53,299 nucleotides of DNA from an uncultured Hyphomicrobiales bacterium (GCA_903861645.1 CAIOVE010000006.1:1-53299); one strand, 5' to 3'; shown: positions 17,059 through 25,464, counted from the stretch's first letter. Notes: generated from the letters alone by a model not told the origin. Numbers and translations are program-made.

Positions 17059-17187
17059 ATGACCACTGGAGAGTCCGCCTACCTGATCGGCGCGTTCGTT
17101 GCGTTTCTGGCCTTCGCCGCCGCCGTCGTCTGGACAGACGTTTCGACCCGCGACGTGCGCGAAAAAAACACGCCCGGCCGCCATTAG
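17059..17187 (+). CDS. Small single-pass membrane protein (42 residues)
   Basis: A short frame, MTTGESAYLIGAFVAFLAFA onward, with one central transmembrane helix (about residues 8-26) and a charged C-terminal tail. A strong GGGGGAGAG lies immediately upstream of the ATG and a good terminator follows at 17224-17249, so this looks like a genuine small transcription unit. Similar short MTxGExAYL-type membrane proteins occur in related alphaproteobacteria; I know of no assigned function. Confidence 0.65.
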   Translation: MTTGESAYLIGAFVAFLAFAAAVVWTDVSTRDVREKNTPGRH

Positions 17188-17223
17188 ACGGTCGAGCGTT
17201 GCGGATTTGACCGGAAAGATCGA

Positions 17224-17249
17224 GGGCGGCCTTGTGGGCCGCTCTTTTT
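17224..17249 (+). terminator. Rho-independent terminator after the small membrane protein
   Basis: An eight-pair stem with one G-U pair (17224-17231 with 17237-17244, loop TTGTG) is followed by TTTTT. It ends rightward transcription just before the stop of the convergent LigC-like gene. Confidence 0.8.
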
Positions 17250-17251
17250 CG

Positions 17252-18205
17252 TCAGGCCTTGTGGCGGGCGAACTGCTGCTCGACCTTGTCGAGCGTCTGC
17301 ATGGCGCGCAGGGCATCCTCGACGCTTGAATTGGGCGCGCGGTTGCCAGTGATCGCCTTGATGAACTCGCGGTCCTGATTCTCGAAGCCGTTCTGCGACA
17401 CATCGGTCGAGGTCGTGTCGACCTTTTCGCCCTTGGCCGTGTGCAGATCGTCGTAGAAGGCGATCCAGGTGCCCTTGTCGCAGATGTAGCGATAGGGCGA
17501 GCCGATCGGGCCGTCGTTGTTGAACGAGGTCGACAGGGTGCAGATCGCGCCGTTCTTCGCCTTCATGATGATGGCGAGGTCCATGGCGATGCCGAGTTCG
17601 GGATTGTGCGGCCCCTCGACGCCATAGATCTGCTCGGGTACGCCGCCGGTCTGGTAGATGAACATATCGACCGTGTGGCAGGCGTGATGCCAAAGCAGAT
17701 GGTCGACCCAGGAGCGCGGCGCGCCCAGAGCATTCATGTTGGTGCGGCGGAAGAAATAGGTGTGCGCCTGAATCTGCTGGAGCTGGATTTCGCCCGACGT
17801 GATGCGCTGGTGAATCCACTGGTGGCCGGGGTTGAAGCGGCGCACGTGGCCGGCCATGGCGGTCAGGCCGGTTTCCTTCTGGAGCTTGACCAGATTCTCG
17901 GCGTCCTTGAGGGAGTCGGTCATCGGAATTTCGATGAGGACGTGCTTGCCGGCCTTCATGCAGGCGGCGGCCTGATCATGGTGCATCTGGGTCGGCGAGG
18001 TCAGGATGACCGCGTCGACGTCCTTGCGGGTGATGGCGGCGGTGAAGTCGGTGGTGTGGAAGGGAATGTTCCATTCCTTGGCGGTCTTTTCGGTGCCCTC
18101 GGCGGTGCGGCTCTGGATCGCCGTGACTTCGGCGCCCGGAATGTTCTTCAACGCCTTGAGATGCGCGACGCCCATGGCGCCGTTGCCAACGATACAGAAT
18201 TTCAT
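17252..18205 (-). CDS. Gfo/Idh/MocA oxidoreductase, LigC-like (4-carboxy-2-hydroxymuconate-6-semialdehyde dehydrogenase type)
   Basis: A 317-residue NAD(P)-dependent dehydrogenase. The N-terminal Rossmann motif GNGAMG (7-12) and the EIPMTDSLKDAENLV segment define the Gfo/Idh/MocA family. The centre, with GHVRRFNPGHQWIHQ, TYFFRRTNMNALG and WVDHLLWHHACHTVDMF, closely follows LigC of sphingomonads as I remember it, which oxidises the ring-cleavage product of protocatechuate 4,5-dioxygenase. No other protocatechuate 4,5-pathway genes are next to it, so the substrate is inferred from the motifs alone. Confidence 0.85.
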   Translation of the reverse strand: MKFCIVGNGAMGVAHLKALKNIPGAEVTAIQSRTAEGTEKTAKEWNIPFHTTDFTAAITRKDVDAVILTSPTQMHHDQAAACMKAGKHVLIEIPMTDSLKDAENLVKLQKETGLTAMAGHVRRFNPGHQWIHQRITSGEIQLQQIQAHTYFFRRTNMNALGAPRSWVDHLLWHHACHTVDMFIYQTGGVPEQIYGVEGPHNPELGIAMDLAIIMKAKNGAICTLSTSFNNDGPIGSPYRYICDKGTWIAFYDDLHTAKGEKVDTTSTDVSQNGFENQDREFIKAITGNRAPNSSVEDALRAMQTLDKVEQQFARHKA

Positions 18206-18412
18206 GGGCTTTCCTCGTGTTGTGAGACCCGCGACCGCGCCGCTCCGGGCGCTCGATCCGGCGCGCCCGATAGCATGGAAACGCCGAAAGAGGAATGACC
18301 CGCCGCGACCGTTTGGTTCATGATCCGATTCCGGAAATGGCCATAAGTCGTTGTGGCGGGATTCAAATTTCCCTCGGACCGAGAGTTTGATTCAGCTTTC
18401 TCGCAATCCGAT

Positions 18413-19477
18413 TCAAGCGCTTGAGACCGAGAATCGGGCGCGATGAATTGTCGCCATCGAAAGGACGATCATGGCGAAGGCCTGATGCAGCAGCCCCGCC
18501 CAGAGCGGCACGACCAGCAGCAGGGTCAGGATGCCTATCAAGACCTGCGTCAGCGCGAGGCCGGCCAACGCCGTGGCGCGACGGGCGGCGGCGGTCCCCG
18601 GCGCGCGCCGACGGGCGACAATGGCGTGCCACAGCGCGAAGGCGATGACCGCGTAGGCCAGCATCCGGTGGTCGAACTGGACCAGCGTGATGTTCTCGAA
18701 GACGTTCCGCCAGAGGGGCTCCAAACGTCCGAGATCTTCCGCGGGCGGCACGAGGCGCCCGTCCATCAGCGGCCAGGTGTTGTAGGTCATGCCGGCGCGC
18801 GAGCCCGCGACGAGCGCGCCCAGTCCGATCTGGCAAAGCACCAGAACCAGCAGGGCCCCCGCCCCGCCCTTCAGCGGCGCGGCGGCGGTTTCAAGCGGCT
18901 TCGGCCGCAGGCCGATCGCCAGCCAGATCGTCGCGATCAGCGTGACGGAGGCCAGCGTCAGGTGGGTGGCCAGACGTTCTGGCGCGACCTCCACCCGGCC
19001 GACGAGGCCCGAGGCGACCATCCACCAGCCAACGGCGCCCTGAAGGCCGCCCAGCGCCAACAGGCCGACGAGTCTGGGCTTGAGCTTGCCCGGCAAGCGA
19101 CCCGAGATCCAGAACCAGATCATCGGCAAGGCGAACGCCACGCCAATGAGCCGCCCGAGGAGGCGATGGCTCCATTCCCAGTAGAAGATGAACTTGAACC
19201 CAGACAGCGTCATGTCCGGGAATAGTTTGGCGAACTGCGGAATCTGCTTGTATTTCTCGAATTCAGCCAGCCAGGCGGCCTCGCCCAGAGGCGGCAGCGC
19301 GCCGGCTATGGGCTTCCATTCGGTGATCGACAGGCCCGACTCCGTCAGGCGGGTCGCGCCGCCCACCACCACCATGGCGAAGATCAATCCGGCGATGGTC
19401 CAGAGCCAGGCGCGCACCGGCGCCAAGGGGTCGCGATCGACCCGCGCGAGATCGGTTGTTCCGGTAATCGAGGTCAT
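18413..19477 (-). CDS. ctaA: Heme A synthase (COX15/CtaA, type 2)
   Basis: A 354-residue inner-membrane enzyme with eight transmembrane helices that oxidises heme O to heme A for aa3 cytochrome oxidase. Conserved heme-ligand histidines appear in WEWSHRLLGR, ATHLTLAS, FDHRMLAY and LHQAF, and the family segment GGATRLTESGLSITEWKPI is present. Length and the LPDMTLSGFKFIFYWEW-like region fit the alphaproteobacterial/mitochondrial COX15 type. The start at 19477 follows GGAAGG. Divergent to the DUF2842 gene, its usual neighbour in alphaproteobacteria. Confidence 0.95.
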   Translation of the reverse strand: MTSITGTTDLARVDRDPLAPVRAWLWTIAGLIFAMVVVGGATRLTESGLSITEWKPIAGALPPLGEAAWLAEFEKYKQIPQFAKLFPDMTLSGFKFIFYWEWSHRLLGRLIGVAFALPMIWFWISGRLPGKLKPRLVGLLALGGLQGAVGWWMVASGLVGRVEVAPERLATHLTLASVTLIATIWLAIGLRPKPLETAAAPLKGGAGALLVLVLCQIGLGALVAGSRAGMTYNTWPLMDGRLVPPAEDLGRLEPLWRNVFENITLVQFDHRMLAYAVIAFALWHAIVARRRAPGTAAARRATALAGLALTQVLIGILTLLLVVPLWAGLLHQAFAMIVLSMATIHRARFSVSSA

Positions 19478-19575
19478 GTGCGGCCTTCCGCGCCATTGAT
19501 CAGTCGAGCGCGGCGATACATATGTCTTGCGAGGTTTGGCGTCCATCGCCGATCTGTCGCACCTTGGAGACTGTC

Positions 19576-19788
19576 ATGGGCGCTCGCTCGCGCAAATTCA
19601 TCGGCGCCGCCGCGATGCTTTCCTTCGTGGTTTTTTACGCGCTCGCCGCGATGGCCCTGTCGCAGGCCCGGCCTATTCAGGACGCCAATGGCGTCGTTCA
19701 AGCCCTGATCTACATGGTGATCGGGTTGGGATGGGTCGCGCCCATGCTGCCGCTCATCAAGTGGATGGAAGGCGGCAAGAAAGCCTGA
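19576..19788 (+). CDS. DUF2842 membrane protein
   Basis: A 70-residue protein with two transmembrane helices (about residues 10-30 and 42-62). The pattern SRKFIGAAAMLSFVVFYALAAM, then IGLGWVAPMLPLIKWM, is the DUF2842 signature found almost only in alphaproteobacteria near ctaA. A role in cytochrome oxidase assembly is suggested by neighbourhood only. GGAG precedes the ATG. Confidence 0.88.
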   Translation: MGARSRKFIGAAAMLSFVVFYALAAMALSQARPIQDANGVVQALIYMVIGLGWVAPMLPLIKWMEGGKKA

Positions 19789-19791
19789 GGC

Positions 19792-20844
19792 TCAGGCGGC
19801 GATGCGACGGCCCCTGTTCCAGAGCAGGAACGGCGCCCCCGTCAGAAGAAGATCGATGAAGGCGCGCTGCTGAAAATCCCCGTTGACCGACAGGCGCGGC
19901 AGCGCGGTCATCAGGCCCGCGTGATCCGGAAAAATCATGCCCTTGCGCGTTGTGACCGCCGTCTCGAAGCCCAGTTTCGCCGCCATGGCGAATTCTCGCG
20001 GCCCCGCCGAGGTGGGGTCGCCCACGGGATAGGCAAGATGCCGCGCGACGCGGCCAAGCTTCGTTTCGATGATGGCCTGGCTTTCCTCGATCTCGTGTTG
20101 CGCGGCGGCCGCCTCGAGTTTCGCGAGACGCGGATGGGTCAGCGTATGAACGCCGATCGTGCACAGGGGATTGGCCGCGAGCGCGCCGATTTCGTCCCAG
20201 TCCATGCACAGGTCGCGGGTCAACGCGCGCGGATCGACGCCGGCTCGGTCGGCCAACGCGCAGATTTCAGCGAGCAATCGCTCCTCCGACCCGGCGCGCA
20301 GCCGCCAGTAAATTCGCAGGAAGGCCGCCGTCTTGCGGGCCTCCGTGTCGCAGGGCAGTTCCACCCCCTCGAAGGACACTGACGACAAGGCCCGGATCGC
20401 CGCCTCGAGCTCGATCCACCACAGCCGCGCCGTCCCCTCGGCGAAACCGGTGGCGACGAAAATGGTGAAGGGAGCGCCGCGCCGCTCCAGAACTGGCAAG
20501 GCGTGGATCAAATTATCGCGATAACCGTCGTCGAATGTCAGGACGGCGAAGGGCCGCGCCGCCGGATGACGGATGCGATCCGGCGCCTCGTCCAGCGAGA
20601 TGATGTCAAAACCGCCCTCGCGCAGCGCGCGGATGGTCTCGTCGAGAAACTCCGGCGTTATTTCAAGGCCGCGATTGGGCGCGAACGCGCTCGGCGCGGC
20701 CGGCCTGACATGATGAAACATCAGAATCGCGCCGGCGCCGCGGGTGAACGGCGCGGCCAGCCGGGGCAAGCCACTCGCGCCGAGCGCCCTGAGCCCCGCC
20801 CCCCGCGCCCGCGCGCGCAATCCCCGCGCCTCGCCATTCGTCAT
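19792..20844 (-). CDS. Polysaccharide deacetylase family protein
   Basis: A 350-residue NodB-homology enzyme (carbohydrate esterase family 4) that removes N- or O-acetyl groups from sugars. Motif 1 is TFDDG (103-107, giving the catalytic base and a metal ligand) and motif 2 is HTLTHP (233-238, two metal-ligand histidines); AYPVG follows as part of motif 3. There is no signal peptide, so it may act on lipid-linked intermediates in the cytoplasm. It opens the exopolysaccharide region and is divergent from the acyltransferase gene at 20948. It abuts the DUF2842 gene tail to tail, three bases apart. Confidence 0.9.
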   Translation of the reverse strand: MTNGEARGLRARARGAGLRALGASGLPRLAAPFTRGAGAILMFHHVRPAAPSAFAPNRGLEITPEFLDETIRALREGGFDIISLDEAPDRIRHPAARPFAVLTFDDGYRDNLIHALPVLERRGAPFTIFVATGFAEGTARLWWIELEAAIRALSSVSFEGVELPCDTEARKTAAFLRIYWRLRAGSEERLLAEICALADRAGVDPRALTRDLCMDWDEIGALAANPLCTIGVHTLTHPRLAKLEAAAAQHEIEESQAIIETKLGRVARHLAYPVGDPTSAGPREFAMAAKLGFETAVTTRKGMIFPDHAGLMTALPRLSVNGDFQQRAFIDLLLTGAPFLLWNRGRRIAA

Positions 20845-20947
20845 GCCGACAGTCTCCCACGCGCGCGGGCGTGTTTATGAATTTGTTTGGCGCTCTTCTT
20901 GTATCGTCCAATTGCAAATATTTTCCTGTCCCGAATTCGGCCACTTC

Positions 20948-22150
20948 ATGTCCCTGATAGCGACGCCTCTCGCCACCGCAGACCTCGCGCGCAAGCCGCG
21001 CCGGGACGGTCGCGCGCGCTCCGTGGGGCGGATCGACGTGCACGAGGACGCGGTCGCGGCCAACGCCGCCTGGGAAAAGCTTGAAGAGACCTGCCCCGGC
21101 TCCATCTACCAGACCCGGCGGTTCCTTTTGCCCTGGCTCGCGGCCTTCGCCGGCCCGCTGGGCATTACGCCGATGCTTGTCGTCGCCCACGACGCACAGG
21201 GCGCGCCGGTCGCGTTTCTGCCCTTCGGCGTGCGCGAACAGGGCCCTTTCCGGGTCGCCGAGTTTCTCGGCGGCAAGGACTCCAACGCCAACATGGGACT
21301 CTTCTCGCCCGGCTTCGACTTCAGCCGGGATGACCTTGTCTCGCTGTTGCGCGCGGCGGCCGCCAAGGCGCGCCTGTCGCCGGATATCTTCCGCCTCGCC
21401 AACCAGCCGGAACGCTGGGAGGACGGGCCCAATCCGCTGGACATTTTCCCGCATCAGGCCAGCGCGAGCTTTCTGCACGGCGCGCGGCTCACGGTCGACG
21501 CCGCCGCCTTCGTCAAGGCGCATCTGTCGAAGGACGCCGCGAAAAAGTTGCGCAAGAAGCGCCAGAAACTCGAAAGCATGGGAGCCGTCGCACATGTCGT
21601 CGCGCGCGACGAGACGACGGCCCGGCGTATTCTTGACGCGTTCTTCGAACAGAAGCTGGCGCGTTTTCGCGAAAAGAACATTGAAAGCGTTTTCGAGACG
21701 GCGGAGGCGCGCGCCTTCATGGATTCGGCCGCGCTGGCGGGACTTGAGGACGGCGCGCCCGCCCTCGAATTACAGGCGCTGACGCTCGACGACCGGATCA
21801 TCGCGACCTACGGCGGCGGCGTGCATCGCGGCAGGTTGCACCTGATGGTCAATTCGTTCGATGGAGACATCGAGATCGCCCGATGCAGTCCGGGCGATCT
21901 TTTGTTGCAATCCATCATCGAGGCGGGCTGCGCGGCGGGCTTGACGAGCTTCGATCTGGGAATCGGAGAGGCCCGCTACAAGGATAGCTGGTGCGATGAG
22001 TCCGTCGCCATGTTCGATTCGATCATGCCGGTCTCCGCGAAAGGACGCATCTACGCCCACTTCGAGAGCCTTCGTCTCAACGCCAAGCGTTGGGTCAAGC
22101 AAAGCGACTGGGCCTGGCCCCTGCTGCTCCGGCTGTTGCGCCGGAGCTGA
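20948..22150 (+). CDS. CelD/FemAB-like GNAT acyltransferase
   Basis: A 400-residue protein of the CelD/BcsL-type GNAT group. The first part (about 30-180) holds WEKLEETCPGSIYQTRRFLLPW and LVVAHDAQGAPVAFLPFGV; the second (about 220-370) is the acetyltransferase_6 domain, with KKLRKKRQKLESMGAV, then FYEQK-like FFEQKLARFREKNIE and the FDLGIGEARYKDSW acceptor region. Such proteins commonly occur in exopolysaccharide loci and are thought to acylate sugars or intermediates. No strong ribosome site is seen before the ATG, which is divergent from the deacetylase gene with about 100 bases between. Confidence 0.88.
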   Translation: MSLIATPLATADLARKPRRDGRARSVGRIDVHEDAVAANAAWEKLEETCPGSIYQTRRFLLPWLAAFAGPLGITPMLVVAHDAQGAPVAFLPFGVREQGPFRVAEFLGGKDSNANMGLFSPGFDFSRDDLVSLLRAAAAKARLSPDIFRLANQPERWEDGPNPLDIFPHQASASFLHGARLTVDAAAFVKAHLSKDAAKKLRKKRQKLESMGAVAHVVARDETTARRILDAFFEQKLARFREKNIESVFETAEARAFMDSAALAGLEDGAPALELQALTLDDRIIATYGGGVHRGRLHLMVNSFDGDIEIARCSPGDLLLQSIIEAGCAAGLTSFDLGIGEARYKDSWCDESVAMFDSIMPVSAKGRIYAHFESLRLNAKRWVKQSDWAWPLLLRLLRRS

Positions 22151-22162
22151 TCCGCGCGCGAA

Positions 22163-22417
22163 CTATTTTCCGCCCGAGGACGATTTATGGCGTCGAGAGC
22201 GTCCGGATTTCCGACGCTTGCTTCGATTTTCCTCGGAGAAAAATGTCAGACGCGCCAAAATCGCCAAAGCCAGAACCAACGAAACGGCTGCAAGCACGAA
22301 GGCGACAAGACTCAAGGAACTCGCATCATCGAGCAAACCGAAAACAATGAAGAAAAACAAGGACGAAGCAAAAGCTATAACGACAATCGTCCAGCCGACG
22401 GGATCACCCTCTTTCAA
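22163..22417 (-). CDS. Small membrane protein with basic tail
   Basis: An 84-residue frame with two transmembrane segments (about residues 8-28 and 34-57) and a strongly basic, Ser-rich C-terminus. It begins with TTG at 22417, with GGAG about nine bases upstream and no ATG available. No family recognised. It lies tail to tail with the acyltransferase gene and downstream of the Wzz gene, read in the same direction as Wzz. It could be an accessory of the export machinery or a spurious frame. Confidence 0.5.
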   Translation of the reverse strand: MKEGDPVGWTIVVIAFASSLFFFIVFGLLDDASSLSLVAFVLAAVSLVLALAILARLTFFSEENRSKRRKSGRSRRHKSSSGGK

Positions 22418-22524
22418 TCAGAATACTCCAAATAAATCATATCATTACAATTACGCGACTGAAAAACGCGACAATTTCGCTCCCGATCGCCTTGATGAAA
22501 AATTTTAAACGCATGAAAACTTGC

Positions 22525-22555
22525 GCGGGGCTGGTTTAAATAAGCCCCGCTTTTT
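22525..22555 (+). terminator. Strong terminator pointing rightward in a gene-free gap
   Basis: A perfect eight-base-pair GC stem (22525-22532 with 22543-22550) is followed by TTTTT on the plus strand. The nearest plus-strand gene ends at 22150, almost 400 bases away, and the flanking genes read leftward. The minus-strand tail has only a weak T-tract, so for the Wzz gene it is at best a poor terminator. The gap 22418-22524 is AT-rich and could encode a small RNA. Confidence 0.7.
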
Positions 22556-22618
22556 CGAAACCGTCAACCTGACGCGACGTCGCGGGCAACCCAGCCTGCT
22601 AACCCGTTGTAACAACTG

Positions 22619-24727
22619 TCAGGCCGCCGTCCGCCCCGTCGCGGTGGAAGGCGCCACGTAGGACAGAATCTCTCCAGCCCCCGCGAGGGCGAGTTCCTGC
22701 ATCGCGACCGAATCAGGCTCCGCCTTGCAGGCAAGGATGGCGACATCGGCGTCGGGCGCGATGGCCAACGCCAGATCGTCATCGGCGAGCGGCGCCGCCG
22801 CGAGGATCACGAAATCATAGGTGCGCGACAAGGCGTCGAGGATGAGTTCGCAGTCGTCGTCATGGACGACCCTCGAGCGGCCCGCCGGCAGGACATGCAG
22901 GCGCGATTGAAGCTCGCGATGGATCGCGTCCTCGAAAGTCGCGGCGCCGCTGATCAGGTCGCTCAGGCCCAACCGATCGTCCCGCGCGGGCGATTCGGGC
23001 GCCAGCTCAACCAGGATCGCCTGCCGATCGCGCGCGAGCGAGCGGCCAAGGGTCGCGGCGATGGCGCGAGCGGAAACCTCGCCAGACTCCGTGGTCACCA
23101 GAATGCGGCGCGCGAAATCGCTGGACGGCGAGCCGGCCAAGCGGGTCGCGAGGTCGGCGAGCGCGTCCGGCTCGGCGGGCGCTCGATCACGCCGCGACAT
23201 CCGTCGCGGACGCGCCGGCGCGCCAACCGCGTCGTCGACAACCGCTCGCCTTGGCGCGGCGGGTTGTTCATCCACGCCGACGTCGGGTTCGGCGCCCTCC
23301 ACGGGCGCCGCTGGCGCGTAGGCCCGGCCTGACATCAGCTCCGCTGAAATCAGGGCGCCGATGGAGAGTATCAAACCGGCAACGCCGCTGAAGGCCAAAA
23401 TCGGAACCTTTTTCGGGAATGATGGCAGCGGAGGCGCCACGGCGCGCGAGATGATCCGCGCGTCGCCTGGCGTCGATTCCGAGTTCTCGCGCGCCAGCGC
23501 TTCCTGATATTTCGTCACGCTGGATTCAAGCTGATCCTTCAGCAGGCGCGCCTCGCGATCCAGCTCGCGCGCCTTCGCCTCGTCGCCGCTCGCGCCGCCC
23601 ACGTCCCGCTTCTGCTGGTTGATGGCGGTCTGCAAATTGTCGACGCGGGCGCTCGCGACCTGCGCGTCGTTTTCAAGGGCGCGCGCGGTGCGCTCGACGG
23701 TCAGGCGAATTTCGCCATCAAGCTCGGACAATTGCGCGGACAGCTCCTTGATGCGGGGATGCCCCGGCAGAAGCGTGCGCGACTCGGACGCGATCTGCGA
23801 ACGCAGCGTCGCGCGCTGCTCCGACAACCGGCGAATGAGCTCGTTGTTGCCGACGTCGGAAACGTCGCCAAGTCGGCCCTGTCGCAACTGTTCGCGCAAC
23901 ATGCGCGCCTTCGCCTGCGATTCCGCGCGCGCGGCCTTGGCGAGCGTCAACTGGGCGTTCAGATCAGCCAGTTGCTGACCGCTGATGGTTATGTTGTTGG
24001 CGCCCATGGTGATGCCGGCGTTGGCGCGAAACGCCTCCGCCTTGCTTTCGGCCTGGGAGACCTTGTCACGCAAGGTGGCGATCAACTCGCCAAGCGACGC
24101 GGCGGCGGCGCGCGCGCTCTCGCGCTTGGCGTCGGCCTGCACGGCGATATAGAGGTCGGCGACTTTGTTGGCGGCCTTGGCCGCGAGATCCGGATTGCGC
24201 GACGAGAATTCGATCTGAATAACGCGCGACTTGACCACGGAGGAAACGTTCAACTGCTCGAAATAGGTTTCGAGCAGGCGATCATCCGGCGAAATGGCGC
24301 GACCGCCCGCCCCGATCAGGGAGGCAAGACGCGCCATGAGGCCCGGACCGTTGGCCGTCGGATCAAAATCCGGATTGCCCTTGAGGTCGAGCGCCTTGAT
24401 GGCCGACCGCGCGAGATCGCGCGACATCACGAGCTGAATCTGGCTCGCCACCGCCTCGGGATCGATGCCCTGCGTCTGCTGATCAACCTGGACCGGCCCG
24501 GAAGGCCGCGTGAAATAGCTCTCCTGGTTTTCGACGATCACCTTGGTCTCGGCCGTGTAGCGAGGCGTCGCCAATGTCACGAAAACAGCGGCGCAGGCCA
24601 GACAGCCCAGTGTCGGGCCGATAACCCAAAGCTTTCGGCGGGCGATCGCGCGACCGACCGAGCCGATATCGAGCTCGCCATTATCGGCGCTCGATCCACC
24701 CTGATAACCGTCGGAAACGCCACGCAT
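22619..24727 (-). CDS. Wzz/GumC-type exopolysaccharide copolymerase with degenerate BY-kinase domain
   Basis: A 702-residue inner-membrane protein that sets polysaccharide chain length and links to the outer-membrane exporter. It has a cytoplasmic start, a first membrane helix (about 33-54), a long periplasmic coiled-coil region (about 150-420, many Ala/Glu/Arg heptads), a second helix (about 440-465), then an Arg/Pro/Ala-rich linker. The C-terminal domain (from about 535) follows the tyrosine-kinase fold (RRILVTTESGEVSARAIAATL), but the Walker A lysine motif GxGKS/T is absent and the Walker A' aspartates are replaced by AILVELAPE. It is probably a pseudokinase. The start at 24727 follows AGGAG; a GTG lies one codon upstream. 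Confidence 0.9.
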   Translation of the reverse strand: MRGVSDGYQGGSSADNGELDIGSVGRAIARRKLWVIGPTLGCLACAAVFVTLATPRYTAETKVIVENQESYFTRPSGPVQVDQQTQGIDPEAVASQIQLVMSRDLARSAIKALDLKGNPDFDPTANGPGLMARLASLIGAGGRAISPDDRLLETYFEQLNVSSVVKSRVIQIEFSSRNPDLAAKAANKVADLYIAVQADAKRESARAAAASLGELIATLRDKVSQAESKAEAFRANAGITMGANNITISGQQLADLNAQLTLAKAARAESQAKARMLREQLRQGRLGDVSDVGNNELIRRLSEQRATLRSQIASESRTLLPGHPRIKELSAQLSELDGEIRLTVERTARALENDAQVASARVDNLQTAINQQKRDVGGASGDEAKARELDREARLLKDQLESSVTKYQEALARENSESTPGDARIISRAVAPPLPSFPKKVPILAFSGVAGLILSIGALISAELMSGRAYAPAAPVEGAEPDVGVDEQPAAPRRAVVDDAVGAPARPRRMSRRDRAPAEPDALADLATRLAGSPSSDFARRILVTTESGEVSARAIAATLGRSLARDRQAILVELAPESPARDDRLGLSDLISGAATFEDAIHRELQSRLHVLPAGRSRVVHDDDCELILDALSRTYDFVILAAAPLADDDLALAIAPDADVAILACKAEPDSVAMQELALAGAGEILSYVAPSTATGRTAA

Positions 24728-24780
24728 CACTTAACTCCTAGGGGAGAGAAGCCGAACATGACCCATCATGGTGAAAGCGT

Positions 24781-24830
24781 GGTTAACCGCGAAAGCCGCC
24801 CGAAGGGGATGAGTCAACAAATGTTAACCA
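24781..24830. promoter_or_regulatory. Two GTTAACC boxes between divergent export genes
   Basis: GGTTAACC at 24781-24788 and GTTAACCAT from 24823 lie about 42 bases apart, near four helical turns, in the 166-base control region shared by the Wzz and Wza genes. TTAACCAT is known as a half-site for the cell-cycle regulator CtrA in alphaproteobacteria. The assignment is by pattern only. Confidence 0.4.
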
Positions 24831-24893
24831 TGCGCAAATATATATACGCGGGCCGGGTCGGTCGCCGGCGTGGGCATGTGGTGGAATTAATTC

Positions 24894-25457
24894 ATGCGGC
24901 GCTTGATACGGACGTTCTGCATTCTCGCCCTCGCGGCCCTTTCCGCGTGCGCCGCGGGTCCCCGCTATCAGTCTGGCTACTTCGCGGAAGACCCGACTCA
25001 ACCCTACACACTGGCCAGCGGAGACCGGTTGCGCGTGATCGTTTTTGGACAGGACACCCTCTCCAACTCCTATTCGGTGGATGGCTCGGGACATATCTCG
25101 ATGCCCCTGATCGGGCTGGTTCCCGCCCAGGGACGCTCGACGCATGACCTGGAGCGGGACATCGAGGCGAAGCTCCGCGGCGGCTTTCTGCGCGAGCCCA
25201 AGGTCTCCGTCGAGGTCGAGGCGTTCCGGCCCTTCTTCGTACTCGGCGAGGTCACGACCGCCGGCCAGTATCCTTATGTAAGCGGGATGACCGCGCAGAC
25301 AGCCATCGCCATCGCGGGCGGTTTTGGACCGCGCGCCGCGCGCGACCGGGTCGACCTGACCCGCCTGATCGACGGCGTCCCCGCGACATACTCGGTTCCA
25401 CTCCAACAACCCGTGCGCCCCGGCGACACCATCATGGTGCGGGAACGCTTCTTCTAG
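24894..25457 (+). CDS. Wza/GumB-type polysaccharide export lipoprotein (short form)
   Basis: A 187-residue outer-membrane lipoprotein with a lipobox (LAALSACAAG; cysteine at residue 19). The export domain follows: YTLASGDRLRVIVFGQDTL, DGSGHISMPLIGLVPAQGRS and the SVEVEAFRPFFVLGEV segment, then one SLBB-like ligand-binding unit (AGQYPYVSGMTAQTAIAIAGG). It is about half as long as full Wza and lacks its C-terminal amphipathic outer-membrane helix, as in GumB-type proteins, so another component probably forms the pore. Divergent to the copolymerase gene; seven bases ahead of the glycosyltransferase. Confidence 0.92.
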   Translation: MRRLIRTFCILALAALSACAAGPRYQSGYFAEDPTQPYTLASGDRLRVIVFGQDTLSNSYSVDGSGHISMPLIGLVPAQGRSTHDLERDIEAKLRGGFLREPKVSVEVEAFRPFFVLGEVTTAGQYPYVSGMTAQTAIAIAGGFGPRAARDRVDLTRLIDGVPATYSVPLQQPVRPGDTIMVRERFF

Positions 25458-25464
25458 AGGACGA

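Noticed and set aside
23732..25147. Plus-strand frame of about 470 codons running from inside the Wzz gene into the Wza gene
   Set aside because: Crosses a promoter region and two real genes; no recognisable domain.
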